A stretch of 64,000 nucleotides of DNA from Phragmites australis. Its lineage: Eukaryota > Streptophyta > Magnoliopsida > Poales > Poaceae. The notes below the pieces were generated by a model. That model was given only the letters and a program-made list of their open reading frames with translations. It was not told the origin of the DNA and ran no database searches. The position numbers were made by a program, and so were the translations under genes. Location of the stretch: assembly GCF_958298935.1 (NCBI RefSeq), contig NC_084940.1, forward strand, positions 20,269,146 to 20,333,145. The letters are read 5' to 3'. Positions 32,944-44,700 of the stretch are shown one piece after another; the first letter of the stretch is position 1, and every line of letters starts with the position of its first letter.

Positions 32944-35597
32944 TGTCACATCCCAAATTCCATAATCATGTGATTAAGCTTAAACATGCATCATTAGTGT
33001 CATAATTAATTTCGAGGAAAATTATTTTGGCGCACTAGAGCACTTCGTTTGAAATCAATTGGATGAGAGAAAGAAATTTGAGAGAGAAAAGAATTGAATT
33101 CGCAGTCAAACGGACTTCTCTCTCTTGTACGTGGGCCCACCGGCCGGCCCCACCATCTCTCCCTCCACTTGGGCAGCAGCCCCACCTGCTCGCTCACTCC
33201 CCCACATGCTCCTCTGTCCTCTCCCAACCAGCCAAAGCAAGGGAGCATTCCCCTCTCACCCCCTCTCTCTCAAACTCTCTCTTCCTCCCTGAAATCCGAG
33301 CTCAAGAGGAGGAATTAAGGTATGCATGTGGTACTCACATGATCACAAGCTCATTAGCTATCCATCCCTCCAATTCATTTTCGTTTTCCTGGAGGATTTG
33401 AGCCGGATTTGGTGTCTTTTGGTGTTTAGGGTTGAAATATGAAGAACACCAGATTTCTTCGCAACCCGAGCTTTTACCTCCGTTTCCTCCTTCAATCGGC
33501 AGTCCACAACCTCGATAAAGGCCTTTTGGATGGTTGGATTTCGAATCTTGAGCTAGGGGTTTGAAGTTCATGAGTTCTTGATGAATTAGAAGTAATAGCC
33601 GAGTTTTGGTCGATTTTGGCGTATACATGTTGTCCTACGCAGTAGAGGAAGTCAATGTGATGCTCCAGGTCCAAGTCCCCACTCCAAATGTCGCCGAAAT
33701 CGTCGTCGGTGAGCTCCCAAAGTGCCCCTGGCGACTCCCAGCGGTTAGACCGCCACCCCAAGGTCGGTCAGACTGCCAGGTGACAAAACCCTCTGCACGG
33801 GGGTGGTCTGACCATGTTTCCGGCAGTCTGACCATGACTCTTGGCAGTCTGACCACCAGTATACCTACGGTCTGACCACTGTATACCCAGACAGCACACT
33901 TACTGCTTGCTGAAAAATTTAAAATTCATAATAAATTCTCTATAGCTCCATAAATTATAAAACAAATTTTGTTGGTTTCATAATAACATACTCTACCTAT
34001 TAAAAATATCCCCAGCCATGAAATAATGAATTAAATTTCTGAGATTAATTAATTATTTTAAAGCTTGATTAATTCACTGTTGATTCATCATAAGTCCAAA
34101 ATTGATGAATCCAATTTTGCTAGTTTCCTTATGACTTTTTCTATTTAGGAAAAATGTTTTCATCTATTATATGCATATTTTGCCATATATTTGCACTTCA
34201 TTCAAACTCATTGCATTGCACGCGTTATTCTTTATAGAGATCGCCGAACCGACGATCCCAGCGAGCGAGGGCGATCCGGAGGCACCCCTCATTTGTGAGC
34301 CAGTGCATCAAGGCAAGCATCTATCATATTGCACGGGTTAACTTGAAATCTAAAATGTTAAATATGCTTATGTATGTATGCATGTGTCGTCGGGTACCCT
34401 TGGGTAGAACCTCAACCGTTGCATTTCTTCTACCTTGGTCACCTATTCGTGTATGTTCCTTGCAGCCTAGAGATGATTTTGTGTCTAGGTGTAAGCTCGA
34501 CTTATATGCTTAGTGTAACACCCTGATTTTCAGATTTCTTGAATTTCTAAAATTTTCCAAGAGTATTGAATAGCTTCACTAGTAGTATAGGTTTAAAACA
34601 TATTTTCTTAATCAATAAATCAATATAGGTTATTATTTTCTGTGCATTGCATGCTGAGTTTTGTTAGGAGCCAGGTAAATGCATTAGAGTTCTTTTTCCT
34701 TTTCTTTCTCTTTGGTGTTTTGAGTGAAAAAGATTTTGAAAATGTTTTTACAAAACTTAGTAGTGAATAAGTTAAGGATCTTGATGGTTTGAATTCAAAG
34801 ACTTTGAATTCATCATCTATTCAATCCTTGATTATACTTGATCCTTCTCCAGGTTAATTCAAATGTTATCCAAATTCTTGTTTAAAGTCAATCTCTTCTC
34901 TTTCTCAAATTCTACCCAAATCAAAATTCAAATTCCTTATCTACCCTATTCTTGTTCAACCTTATCTTTTGGTTTCTTTAAAATTCACTCCAAGTTCAAT
35001 TCAAATTTAAACACTATTCAAATTTCTCTGCAAAAGTATTTTTTCTAAACCCTAGATATATCTAAATTGTCCTTCGGCTCAATCTTGCTCAAGTCCAAAC
35101 CCTTAGCCAAGTCTTCTAGATGGCCCAACAAAGGATCCACGAAATCTGTAAATTTTCGCGGAGTCCTGTACAACCTCATCTTCTCATGACATTTTGGAGT
35201 TCAAAACGGCCTCAAATGCAAATCTTGAAAATACCAACGTTATAGCTCCCATCGAGAGCTTCGATTTGAACCTATGGAAGTCCTCTTTTGGATAATGGAG
35301 CTGGGAGTTATGGCCCCTGAAATCGGTGCTGCGCAGAGAAGTCCGAGTTCAAACAGTTTATCTTGTGATGCATTTTTGGAAATCAAGATGACATTTTCAG
35401 AAGTTTCAATGACTACCAAAGTTGTAGATCTTTTCAATTAATATAATTTAGAAGCAAGAAACGTCCAATTTACAGTCCGGATGACGGAGATATCATCCTC
35501 GGAATATAGAGCTGCGAAAAAGGAAATCGTAACCGACTCGAACTCGAATCTGAATCGTGTTCGGTTTGGACTCCACCTCAAACACCCGCCCTTAGCC

Positions 35598-35607
35598 TTA
35601 TATATAT
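35598..35607 (+). promoter_or_regulatory. Candidate TATA box in the family-X solo LTR
   Basis: TTATATATATGAG lies ~1.09 kb into the LTR at the place aligned with the X2 TATA box. A solo LTR with an intact promoter could start transcription rightwards into Gypsy-1 LTR sequence. Confidence 0.5.
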
Positions 35608-36284
35608 GAGTTGCACGCCCTCTCCTACCCCTATTCCATACCCCCAAGACCTAAAAGTTGCTTAGCCATGCATTTTGGGATACTGGGAAGTGTCATAATC
35701 TTGACTAATGAACATATGCAACAATGGTCCTTAATGTGTTAATGGTCTAGCAACATGGAACCTTAGGTCTTGAGCAAAGTAGTTTTTATGGTTGTCATGG
35801 TTATGATGTTGGTTTAGTGTTTGCTCAAGTAACCTAAGTAAGGACCGGTTCGTGGAGCGACAACCTAAGAAGTAACGTACCAACCACAAGGCTGATATGG
35901 GTAAGGCGTGACATACTGATTAGAGTCTGTCTAGTGTGTGTTGGGTCAGCACAAAAGGGGGCTTCTGGGTAGGAGCTTAGCTTGCGTAAAGCCTGGCGGT
36001 GAAACTTAGTGGGCAGACACATACTGGATTAGTCTCTGGTTAGTAGAAAATGTCATGCAGTGATTCTTGGCTGCACACCACTAGCGTGTGTTAAGTGTTT
36101 TGCGAACATGGCAACATGGAATTCACTGACTCATGGGGAAAGCTGGACAACCTCTGCAGAGTGTAAAACTGTTATAACAGCCGTGCTCACAGATATGAGA
36201 GACTTGGATCCTCACATGATTAGTGCGTTGTGGTTATGGGTTGTGGTTATGAGTTTGGGTTATGAGTTTGGTTGTGGTTATAGT

Positions 36285-36385
36285 TCTGGTACAGGGAGCA
36301 CTAGATAGTTATGGTTATGGTTCTAGTACAGAGAGTACTAGATTAGATGGTTTTGGTTATAGTACAGGGAGTACTAGAAGGTTAT
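36285..36385. repeat. Tandem units with GTACAGGGAGTACTAGA in the solo LTR
   Basis: Three imperfect units, each with a TGGTTATGGTT-like lead and GTACAG(G/A)GAG(T/C)ACTAGA. They correspond to 21425-21540 in X2. Confidence 0.7.
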
Positions 36386-38294
36386 GGTGTGCAAGGTGGG
36401 GAGCCTTGTATGCTAGATGCTGAACTATATGGTTTACATTCACTTAATACTTGCTTAGTACTTTTGAGTCCAAATATGTTTTCATTACTCACATTTACGC
36501 AAATATACCATTTGTTAGCCTATTCTTGATATAAGCCTGCTATCATTACTTTCCCCCACTTGCTGAGTACTCTATGTGCTCACACTTGCTATTTTCCCTA
36601 CACCATGCGACATGTATGCTGTTGCTCAGTGGGTGAAGATGTTGAAGACTATCAAGATGAGGTTGTGACGTTCTAAGCGTGTGTCTCCCGGTCTGTTGCC
36701 TGCGGTGTTGTTGGGCACCATTGCTTCTGTTCCGCTGCAGATATCTTCATAGAAGATAATATATGTCAACTACTGTAAGAGTTTAACGTTATTTAATAGA
36801 AGTATTGCTTTGGTTACTTCACCTGTGACGTCCTTATGTGTGTTGAACATCGTGGGCACACATAAGCCGCATCTGGTTTTGTCCGTTAAAACCGAGTGAG
36901 ACACTTAGCAATGCATTAGGTCATCGGTAGAAGATGAACGGCGGTGTATCCGTTGTTCGCGAGCTTAGGGTTGCTCCTATCTTACAGTTATGTTTATGGT
37001 TACAAATACTTGATGTCGAGGTGGTTGAGATGTGGTGGTTGGTTGAGTGGTGAGTGTTAGGCGAGGTGTGAGCGGTGCTAGGAGGGTGTTTAGCCTGCCC
37101 GGATGTGGAGTTCCCCTTGGTAGGACGGTAAAGGAAAACCGGGCACCATAGACCGCTTGCACCGGTTAAGCACCGATCGTCAGTGTAGTCGACTTTAGCA
37201 CTTACCTTACTCACCATATGTTGATCTAATGGTAAGGCGAGCCGAATACCTTCGCAGCTGTGGCTTTATGAGGCCTGAACAATAACGGTGTGAGTGGACG
37301 GGCTTGTAAGCGGTACTAGTTTGCTCCGGGAGTATTTCATGTATCGCCACGCCGAGCATTGCATGTCGCACATGGTTGGGGCTAGTTGGGAAAGGTTGTC
37401 ACGGGTACCCCCTTGTGTGCACTTTAGTAGGTGGCACAAGCCGTATGGTTCTTGTGTCGTGTGGGTCCAGGAGTATCCCCCTGCAGGGTGTAAAAATAAT
37501 TCGAACTGCCGCGCTCTCGGTTATGAGCATGTCTATCGCTTATCTGCACTGGTCGTAGAGTTCTCATTGTGGTTTGTGGATGATGGCATGAGCTTGATGG
37601 TTGGGAATCTGATTTTGATTTGGGTATGGTGGTTGGTGGTTCGAGTTGGCACTTGTTCACATTGATATACTTGTTGTCACTTTTACATATGCTCAGTTGT
37701 TAGTTATGGCAAGGTAGTTTCATATATGTCTAGGATGTTTACCGCTTAATTAACTTAACCATGTTTAATTCTTGCTACCAGCTTAATGCATGATCCTTGG
37801 AGTCAGGAATATATACCCATACTGTGTCAGATTAGCGAGTACCTTCATACTCAGGGTGCTGCCCTTAAGTTGTTGCAGGTTCACAGGTCGGTGAGGAAGA
37901 GGCGGTGTTCGGCTACTTTGTTCCTGCCGATCAGGGTGGTGGGCAAGAGTAGCACACTCTACTCCGAACTCAGTGTTCTGGTATAGAGCCTAAGGGCATG
38001 TGGCTCCATATCCTTTTGTTGTATAGTTTCCTTTCGCTGTGTAGTTGTTGTTTCCTTTTGATATAAATTGTGGAAACAGCTGCATGTTTAAAGACTTGTA
38101 ATATAAATGATAATTACCTGCTCTTTATTAAACTGTGTTGTGATGAATATGTTGGAAGGCATGTGTTCCGACCCTTGGGCACAAAACACGTGCCGGGACT
38201 GCCGGAGCGGTATTTTGATTAATCGTCGAGGTTGTGATTATGTTAATGATCCGCCTGATGATTAGTTCGAATACTGTTTGGTCGGGTCCTCACA

Positions 38295-38690
38295 CTCCCT
38301 CCGTCTGCCCTCACCGGAACAACATAAGGACTGAGAGGATGAATTGGTGGGTATCTTACCTTCTTTTATGGAGATGCCATCGGACGCCTCCTTCTTCTCC
38401 ACCTTGGCCGCTGCTTCTTCCTCCTCTATTTCAGCCTCCAAAATATCCCAGTCCACCTCATCTTGGACCTGAGATGTTGGGGGCTTGCTATCTTTAATGG
38501 GGACGCCACGAGTCACAACCATCTCTTCAACCTCCTCGTTGGAAGAGATATCGATGACCTCTACCACTGAACTGGATTTTGTGGGGGATGATGGAGGAGT
38601 TAGGGGTGTATACTCTGGGGAAGAAGGTGAGTAATTAGGAGTAGAAGGTGTGTACTTGGTAGAAGGAGGAGAATCCATGATCGAACTCAA
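38295..38690 (-). CDS. Acidic, Pro/Ser-rich ORF with VEVIDIS motif, cut by Gypsy-1
   Basis: Minus strand, ATG at 38690 or 38678. The N-terminus repeats Ser/Thr-Pro-x-Tyr (STPNYSPSSPEYTPLTP), followed by SSSVVEVIDISSNEEVEE, a basic-acidic stretch, then DEVDWDILEAEIEEEEAA and a Lys/Glu region. The Gypsy-1 LTR starts at 38294 and ends the native frame. It is related to the ORF at 16684-16971 by the IDIS and DWD(I/L)L blocks. The VEVIDISSNEE string fits a SUMO-interaction motif. I do not recognise the protein; it is probably a retroelement accessory ORF. Confidence 0.45.
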
Positions 38691-38721
38691 GTGTGGTGTA
38701 GTTGAGGTCCAGCGCTCGAAG

Positions 38722-38732
38722 GTTTATATAGA
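38722..38732 (-). promoter_or_regulatory. Candidate TATA box for the acidic ORF
   Basis: On the minus strand TCTATATAAACC lies 32-44 bp before the two possible ATGs, the right distance for a short leader. Confidence 0.5.
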
Positions 38733-39678
38733 CCAATGGGTCAGGAGCCGAGACGAGTCACCTACCAGGCTTTAACTCCGGGCGTCGCTATGTTATGAGT
38801 CACGAGCTCCCAAGTGATGCTTGGTCATCAAAGCAACATCTTTTCAGCTGACTAATGCAGACAAAGATATGAACTTTGGAGCAGTCATATTTACCCATTG
38901 AGTTTTTCTAGGGCATGGTAGCAGTTGAAAGGATGGAGCAATGATCCCTTTGCATTCACGGCAGAGAATCTTTTCATGGCACGGTTCAACTTCCAAGACT
39001 AGCCAGCGACGAGCCTTATATCTTTTGTACTTGGTAAGGATATGATAATTTTTTGGGACAACTAGAAAATCTACTCAGACATAATACCTTCTTAAGAACT
39101 CTCCTGAGAACTCGGAGTCATTCAAAATCCTGAGTAGGTGATCCTAAAAAACCCAGGGAACCTGGTTAGATGTTTTACCCTAATTGGATGTCCTAGTTTA
39201 CTCCGTCATATGGTCAAGCAAAAAGCCTATCTTTGCTGGCTATATACATGAACCGTCAAAGCCTAATTTCGTGTACTCATGGGGGGCTTGACGACGAATA
39301 ATGGATAAACACCATATGCGGTACTCTAGGGTGTCCCATAATCCTCGGAGCATATCTTTATCTCTGGAAAGGGGATCCCTGAAAGAAAGGAAACTACCCG
39401 TAGGTCACCAAGGCATTATGTATCCAGGAAGCTCTATCTCTAAAAATAGAAAGGAAGAGTCCAGAGGATGTACGACACCTCCATATATATGCTGGAAGGA
39501 GGGGCCCTACCGAGGACAAGCTGGAACGAGTCAACACAAGTGATTCGAGTTCTACAAGCCTATACAAGCCAACATAAGCTAAGAAAGAAGTCACTGACTA
39601 GGTTTAGATCCATCTAGGCTAGAAACACCACTTGTAACAAGTTCAGATCAATACAAGACAAACAAGACATAGAGTTAT
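38733..39678. other. Unassigned stretch between Gypsy-1 flank and Gypsy-2
   Basis: No domain recognised. A plus-strand frame of 80 codons at 39301-39543 has no feature I can name. By position it is upstream (minus orientation) of the acidic ORF and may be LTR or leader of the same element. Confidence 0.4.
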
Positions 39679-40624
39679 TGATGAGCCTATGGTTCCTTCA
39701 GGTACAATCAATACTATTAATATTCATCAAATCATACAAAGTCCAATTACAGGAGCACGTGCATGACAATTAGACCACCAGGTGAACTCGTTTCTCGCTG
39801 TTCATTCTTTCTTCGATGGATTACTACTAAATTCTTTTTGTATTTTATTGCTTAGGAACCTGAGAGAAGCATCACAACCTTATCCGGATGTCACCCCTCG
39901 AAGGCTAAGTCTACTCGGACTCGAGGCTGAGCTCTAGTCGTGGTCATGGTAAATGTCGTAGTCGTGGTCAAAGTCGTGGTCATGGTCGTGGTCGAATCTC
40001 AGGACGGCACGTCAGTAAAATGGGCATAACTCTCTCATACAAAGTCCGTTTTAGGCGATCTTGGATATTCTAGAAAGCCTATGATGAGCCCTTTCCAATG
40101 GATATGAGCTCAATAAAATATTCCTTATAATTTAGTCAGAGTAAAAGAAAAGATGCTGCACCACAATTTTGGACCTAGTTTGGTCTTGTAATTGTGTCGA
40201 GGTCGTAGTCCAGGTTGTGTATGCCTCTTTTCATGACTGCACAACCCTAGGTCAACCTCCTCATGTCTCCCTATGAATATATAATAGCCATCATAGTTTA
40301 GGCTCAGGTTTAACTTAGATTATTCTATTTTAGATAGTTTCGCCATTTATTAGTTTGTTGAACCCCAACTCGAGTACTTCATTGGTAATTAGCAATATTC
40401 AGATTACATCTACATGTTCTTGCTTGTGTTCTCGATTTTCTTGGAAGAAAAGCCTTCTTAGCGAGGTCAACCACGTCATGGCATGGTTGATAACCACAGA
40501 GTAGTGGTGTAGTGGTTGCAAGGGTTCTCGATCTGTTCTGGTTAGAGCCTTAGGATTATCAACGTTGAAACTCCATCAATCGACTTATCATATTATCTTT
40601 GGAAGATCGGGCAAGCGCACATCA
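39679..40624 (+). mobile_element. Gypsy-2 5' LTR (946 bp)
   Basis: Termini are TGATG...CATCA. It matches the 3' LTR from 46678 onward (ATCAATACTATTAATATTC, GTCCGTTTTAGGCGATCTTGG). The sequence preceding it is GTTAT; the other side of the target site is not available. Confidence 0.85.
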
Positions 40625-40626
40625 GG

Positions 40627-40639
40627 TGATATCAGAGCC
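40627..40639 (+). other. Primer-binding site of Gypsy-2
   Basis: TGATATCAGAGCC, one base from TGGTATCAGAGCC, two bases after the LTR end. Confidence 0.8.
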
Positions 40640-40929
40640 TCAGTTGCCCATTAGGTAATCTTAGCTACCTATTTTGTTTCGTCGAGTTCTATTGCCTAGA
40701 GTCCAGAAAATTACCCCACAAAAATATTTATGTTTTAGTTCTTCTAGTGTCCAAACCACTTTGAGCCTTTCGCAATTTTGTTTTCAGTTTTCATGTTGAT
40801 GAGTTTGAGTCCATTATTGGTACCTTTGTTGTTGGTCGAGTCATCATGTTCTAGGTTTAGTGTTGAGTCTTTACTAATTTAGTTGTCCAGTAACTCGGCT
40901 TGCTCGAGGCTACTAAAGCCGAATTTCTG

Positions 40930-41105
40930 TCCCCACTTGGGATCTGACCACCCACTTGGGTTCTGACCAATTATTCCGACCACCTACTAGGGATGCGACC
41001 ACCCACTTAGGGTCTGACCAGTCAATCCGACCACCCACTCGGGTTCTGGCCAGTCACTCGGGTTCCGACCAGTCACTCCGACCACCAACTGGGGGTCCGA
41101 CCATC
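40930..41105. repeat. Short tandem repeats of TCTGACCA/CCGACCACC type in the Gypsy-2 leader
   Basis: About nine degenerate units of ~18-20 bp alternate GGGTTCTGACCA and CCGACCACCCAC in the untranslated leader between PBS and gag. The GGTCTGACC core is also the motif clustered in Gypsy-1 LTRs. Confidence 0.7.
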
Positions 41106-41590
41106 TAGTTGCCCACCTTCTTTTTATGATCTTTATACCCCTGCTCTCCAAAAAAAGTTTGTGACCCACATACCTCACTGATATTAGAAAAGATAGTAGA
41201 AAAGTTTTGAGTTTCTATCACATTCGCAAAAAAAAAAGAAAAAAGAGATAAAATAAAAGCAAGCAAGAAGCAAATAGTGCCAAAAAAGAAGAAGCAAAGA
41301 GTGCGAAAAAAAGAGGAGTACAAAAAAATTGGAGAAAGAAGAGAGAGAATCAGTTTGCATTGCGAATTTTGTTCCACTGTTCTTGTGTCTGATATAGTTT
41401 TCGGCTTGCTTGAGCTAGTTCTAGGAACGTGTTCGAGGCAACATCTGTGATGATTACTGTGGACTTTATTCATCTTTGCTAATCTGATTTCATCAATTGC
41501 TATTCCTTGCTACTAAATTGCTTGTCCAAGCTACACCTTCTCTCGATCAGAACAGTATCTTCCCTTGCAACTACCTCACTCGCACCCGAT

Positions 41591-42480
41591 ATGAGAACAA
41601 CAGAATCGATTGAACTTCAACCGTCAAGGTATGAGAGGTATAATTTTCAGCAACATAACCCACGTATTAATGATGATCCATTTCCTAAGGTTAAGTTTAC
41701 TATACCATCTTTTGTGGGTGCTTATTATGCTGAAAAGTATTTAGATTGGGAGATGACGGTTGTACAGAAGTTTAATGCTCATTTGGTTCCTGAAGTGTAT
41801 AGAGTTAGGCAAGCCCCTAGTGAATTTAAAGATTTTACAATCATCTGGTGGAATAGAATTTGCATCGATGGTTTAGTGCCTACTACATGGAATGTTTTAA
41901 AGGTTCCTATGCATAACAGATTTGTTCCACCCTCTTTAAACATGATTTGTGTAAGAAATTGCAGCACTTAAACCAAGGCAATATATCCATAGAAGAATAT
42001 TATCAGGAGGTACAAATTAGTATGTTGCATTGTGATATTATTGAGGATGAGGACGCCGCAATGACACACTTTTATGGAGGGTTAAGGCATGTAATTCAAG
42101 ACATAGTTGATTACAAAGAATACGATAGTGTTCCTAGATTGTTCCAACTTGCGTGTTTGGCAGAAAAAGAATTGTAGGGACTACAGCAGAGGCCAAGGAG
42201 CAATTTTAGAAGCACAACTACTTCAAAATCAACACCGGGATAAGTCAGAATAGCCCCATGTTTAGCTACACGGTCTACTATCACCTTCTCGAGTAGGGCG
42301 CGTTCAGCAATACTTTTGACACCATCACACGCTCCCGAGGTAAGCAAATCTGTAAGTGTGGAGGGTCCAGCCAAGAGATCTTCTTCAGTTGCTTCTACAA
42401 GCTGATCGACCGGGATTGTATGCCACCGATGCAAGGGAATGGGCCACGTTATGAAGGATTGCCCAAATTAGTGAGTGTAC
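41591..42480 (+). pseudogene. gag: Gypsy-2 gag
   Basis: Starts MRTTESIELQPSRYERYNF. The capsid-type domain has YAEKYLDWEMTVVQKFNAH and FKDFTIIWWNRICIDG, shifts frame near 41945, and continues QGNISIEEYYQEVQISMLHC and LFQLACLAEKEL. A degraded zinc-knuckle region follows near 42420-42470 (CHRCKGMGHVMKDC-like, in a separate frame). It would form the particle in an intact copy. Confidence 0.8.
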
Positions 42481-42689
42481 ATTATAACAGAAGATGGTGG
42501 ATATGTAAGTGCTAGTGAAGTTGAGGATGAATATGCTCTTACAGCTAACCATACAGGTGACGAGGATGGATGTGAGATGGATATCGACCATGATGAAGTG
42601 TTCGATGCCACTGCAATGGAGGATTATCGGACCCTTATTGTGTAGCGAGTGTTAAGCACTCAAATGGAGCAAGCGGAACAACTACAACG

Positions 42690-43020
42690 CCACAATTTGT
42701 TTCAGATGTTCCTCATAGTCAAGGATTATCATGTTCAAGTTATTATTGATGGAGGAAGTTGCAACAACTTGGTAAGTTAAGATATGATCAAGAAGCTTGC
42801 CTTGCCGATAAGAAACCATCCTCACCCTTATCATATTCAATGGTTCAACAACAGTGGTAAGGTGAAGGTAATGCAAACAACTAGGGTGCATTTTTCTATT
42901 GGTTCATACCATGATTGTGCTGATTTTGATGTAGTTCCCATGCAAGCATTCTCTCTTTTGCTAGGACGACCATGGAAGTTTGATACTGATGCAACACATC
43001 ATGGTAGAAGTAATAAGTAG
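42690..43020 (+). pseudogene. pol: Gypsy-2 aspartic protease domain
   Basis: VIIDGGSCNNLVS is the active-site loop (Asp-Gly-Gly-Ser, a variant this group of elements commonly has). MQAFSLLLGRPWKFD is the second conserved block (LLGRPW). One TAA splits the domain at ~42778, and a TAG at 43018 ends the frame. Confidence 0.8.
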
Positions 43021-43229
43021 ATCCTTATGCATAAGGAAAGAAAATAACTTTTCTACCTTTAACCCCTACTGAAATTGTGAAATGTGAATAAGAGATAGCT
43101 TCAAATAAGACAAAAGAGTTTGAGAATAAATCGAAAAATCAGCAAGTAGCGGAAAAAAAAATTCTACCCAAAAAGGAGAAAGCAACAACAACTTTTAAGT
43201 CCGATGGAATTAGACAGAAAGGGTGTGTT

Positions 43230-44125
43230 ATGCATGGTACTAAATCTGACCTTGCTGAAATTTATGCTAATGAACTGTCATGCTATGCTTTGATATGCAA
43301 AGAGGCCTTAGTTTCACTAGAGAATATATCTAGCTCTTTGCTCCCTGCTATTGCTAGCCTTTTGCATGAGTTTGTGGATGTTTTTCCAGCTGAGGTACCC
43401 CCGGGATTACCACCTATTCGAGGGATTGAGCATCAAATTGATTTGATTCCGGGAGAAACTTTGACAAACTGTGCTGCATATAGGACCAACCCATAAGAGA
43501 GTAAGAAAATTCAGTGACAAGTCCAAGATTTATTGGATCACGGGTACGTACGAGAAAGCCTTAGTCCTTGTGATGTTCCTGTTCTTTTGGTTCCTAAGAA
43601 AGACGGTAGTTAGCGTATGTGTGTTGATTGTAGAGCCATCAATAATATTACTATAAGATATCGTCACCCTATCACTAGGTTAGATGATATGCTTGATGAG
43701 TTCAGTGGTTCTATAATTTTCACTAAATTGACTTGCGAAGTGGATACCACCAAATTAGGATGAAACTTGGAGATGAATGGAAACCTACTTTTAAAACTAA
43801 GTTTAGCTTGGATGAGTGGTTAGTAATGCCTTTTGGGTTAACTAATGCACCTTGTACTTTCATGGGATTGATGAATGAAGTCTTACATGCTTTCTTTGGA
43901 AGATTTGTGGTGGTATACTTTGATGATATCTTGATTTATAGCAATTCACATGAGTCACACTTTGATCATCTACGTGCTGTTTTCAATGATTTGAGAGATG
44001 CATATTTGTTCGGTAACCTAGAAAAGTGTATCTTTTGCACGAATCGAGTCTCTTTTCTTGGCTATGTGGTTACTCCACAGGGAATAGAAGTGGATGAAGA
44101 AACAAATGAAGCCATAAAAAGCTAG
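43230..44125 (+). pseudogene. pol: Gypsy-2 reverse transcriptase
   Basis: FVDVFPAEVPPGLPPIRGIE leads in, then frame-shifted pieces of the fingers (43470-43730). [39 protein letters not shown] and [20 protein letters not shown] follow, the last with the catalytic [20 protein letters not shown] completes the thumb. A TAG at 44123 stops the frame. Confidence 0.88.
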
Positions 44126-44700
44126 CTAACCCCTGAGACTGTTACTCAAGTGAGAAGCTTTCATGATCTTGCGGGTTTCTATTGGTGCTTTGTGCTGGAT
44201 TTCAGCACCATTGCTGCCCCATTGAATGAAACGACGAAGAAAGGAGTGGTTTTCAAACGGGGACCTGCACAAGAAAAAGAATTCAAGTTGTTGAAAGAGA
44301 AACTTACCTATACTCCTTTTCTCCAACTCCCTGATTTTGGTAAGACCTTTGAGCTAGACTGTGATGCTAGCGGGATTGGAATTGGAGGTGTGTTAATTCA
44401 AGAAGGTAAACATGTTGCTTATTTTAGCGAGAAATTAAGTGGGCCAAGTTTGAATTATTCTACCTATGATAAAGAATTGTATGCTTTAGTTCGTGTGCTT
44501 GAAACTTGGCAACATTATCTATAGCCCAAAGAATTTGTTATACATTCTGATCATGAATCGCTGAAACATATCAGGAGCCAAGCTAAATTGAATAAACAAC
44601 ATGCTAAATGGGTCAAATTTATTGAGTCTTTTCCATATGTCATAAAGTATAAGAAAGGAAAGGACGATGTGATTGCTGATGCGCTTTCTAGGCGTTATAC
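44126..44700 (+). pseudogene. pol: Gypsy-2 RNase H
   Basis: [20 protein letters not shown] carries the first catalytic Asp. [19 protein letters not shown] has the Glu, [10 protein letters not shown] the next Asp, and [14 protein letters not shown] the last. A TAG near 44521 (a probable former Trp or Gln codon) is the only stop in the domain. Confidence 0.88.

Larger units (their letters stand above)
34514..36903 (+). mobile_element. Family-X solo LTR with target duplication CTTAG
   Basis: Begins TGTAACACCCTGATTTTC and ends AAAACCGAGTGAGACA. CTTAG flanks both sides (34509-34513 and 36904-36908), and the uninterrupted site is seen at 20550-20565 in the 5' LTR. Compared with the X2 LTR it lacks ~1.9 kb between CCCCCAAGACC (near 35650) and GCTTAGCCATG. 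Since X1 and X2 both have that segment, it was deleted here. No internal genes remain. Confidence 0.9.
17639..38294 (+). mobile_element. Gypsy-1: Ty3/Gypsy chromovirus (Tekay/Del-like) with nested insertions
   Basis: The order is 5' LTR (17639-27946, expanded by insertions), PBS 27950, gag 28306, protease, RT, RNase H, integrase, C-terminal chromodomain ending 32748, PPT 32930 and 3' LTR 32944-38294. Domain order PR-RT-RH-IN is that of Ty3/Gypsy; a chromodomain and LTRs of about 3 kb (net of insertions) fit the Tekay/Del clade. The first ~45 bp of the 5' LTR are replaced by unrelated sequence, so no target duplication can be read. Many in-frame stops make it non-autonomous today. Confidence 0.85.
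32944..38294 (+). mobile_element. Gypsy-1 3' LTR, interrupted by a family-X solo LTR
   Basis: Starts TGTCACATCCCAAATTCC and ends GGGTCCTCACA. Net length without the insertion (34514-36903 plus one CTTAG) is about 2.96 kb. It aligns with the three 5' LTR pieces and with the reverse copy at 5099-8045. The flank after it is CTCCC. Confidence 0.85.

Noticed and set aside
37294..37665. Plus-strand reading frame of 123 codons resembling the minus-strand frame at 5751-6083
   Set aside because: Both are the same part of the Gypsy-1 family LTR in opposite orientations. Similarity follows from LTR homology, and the frame is not preserved at the 3' end. Not a gene.
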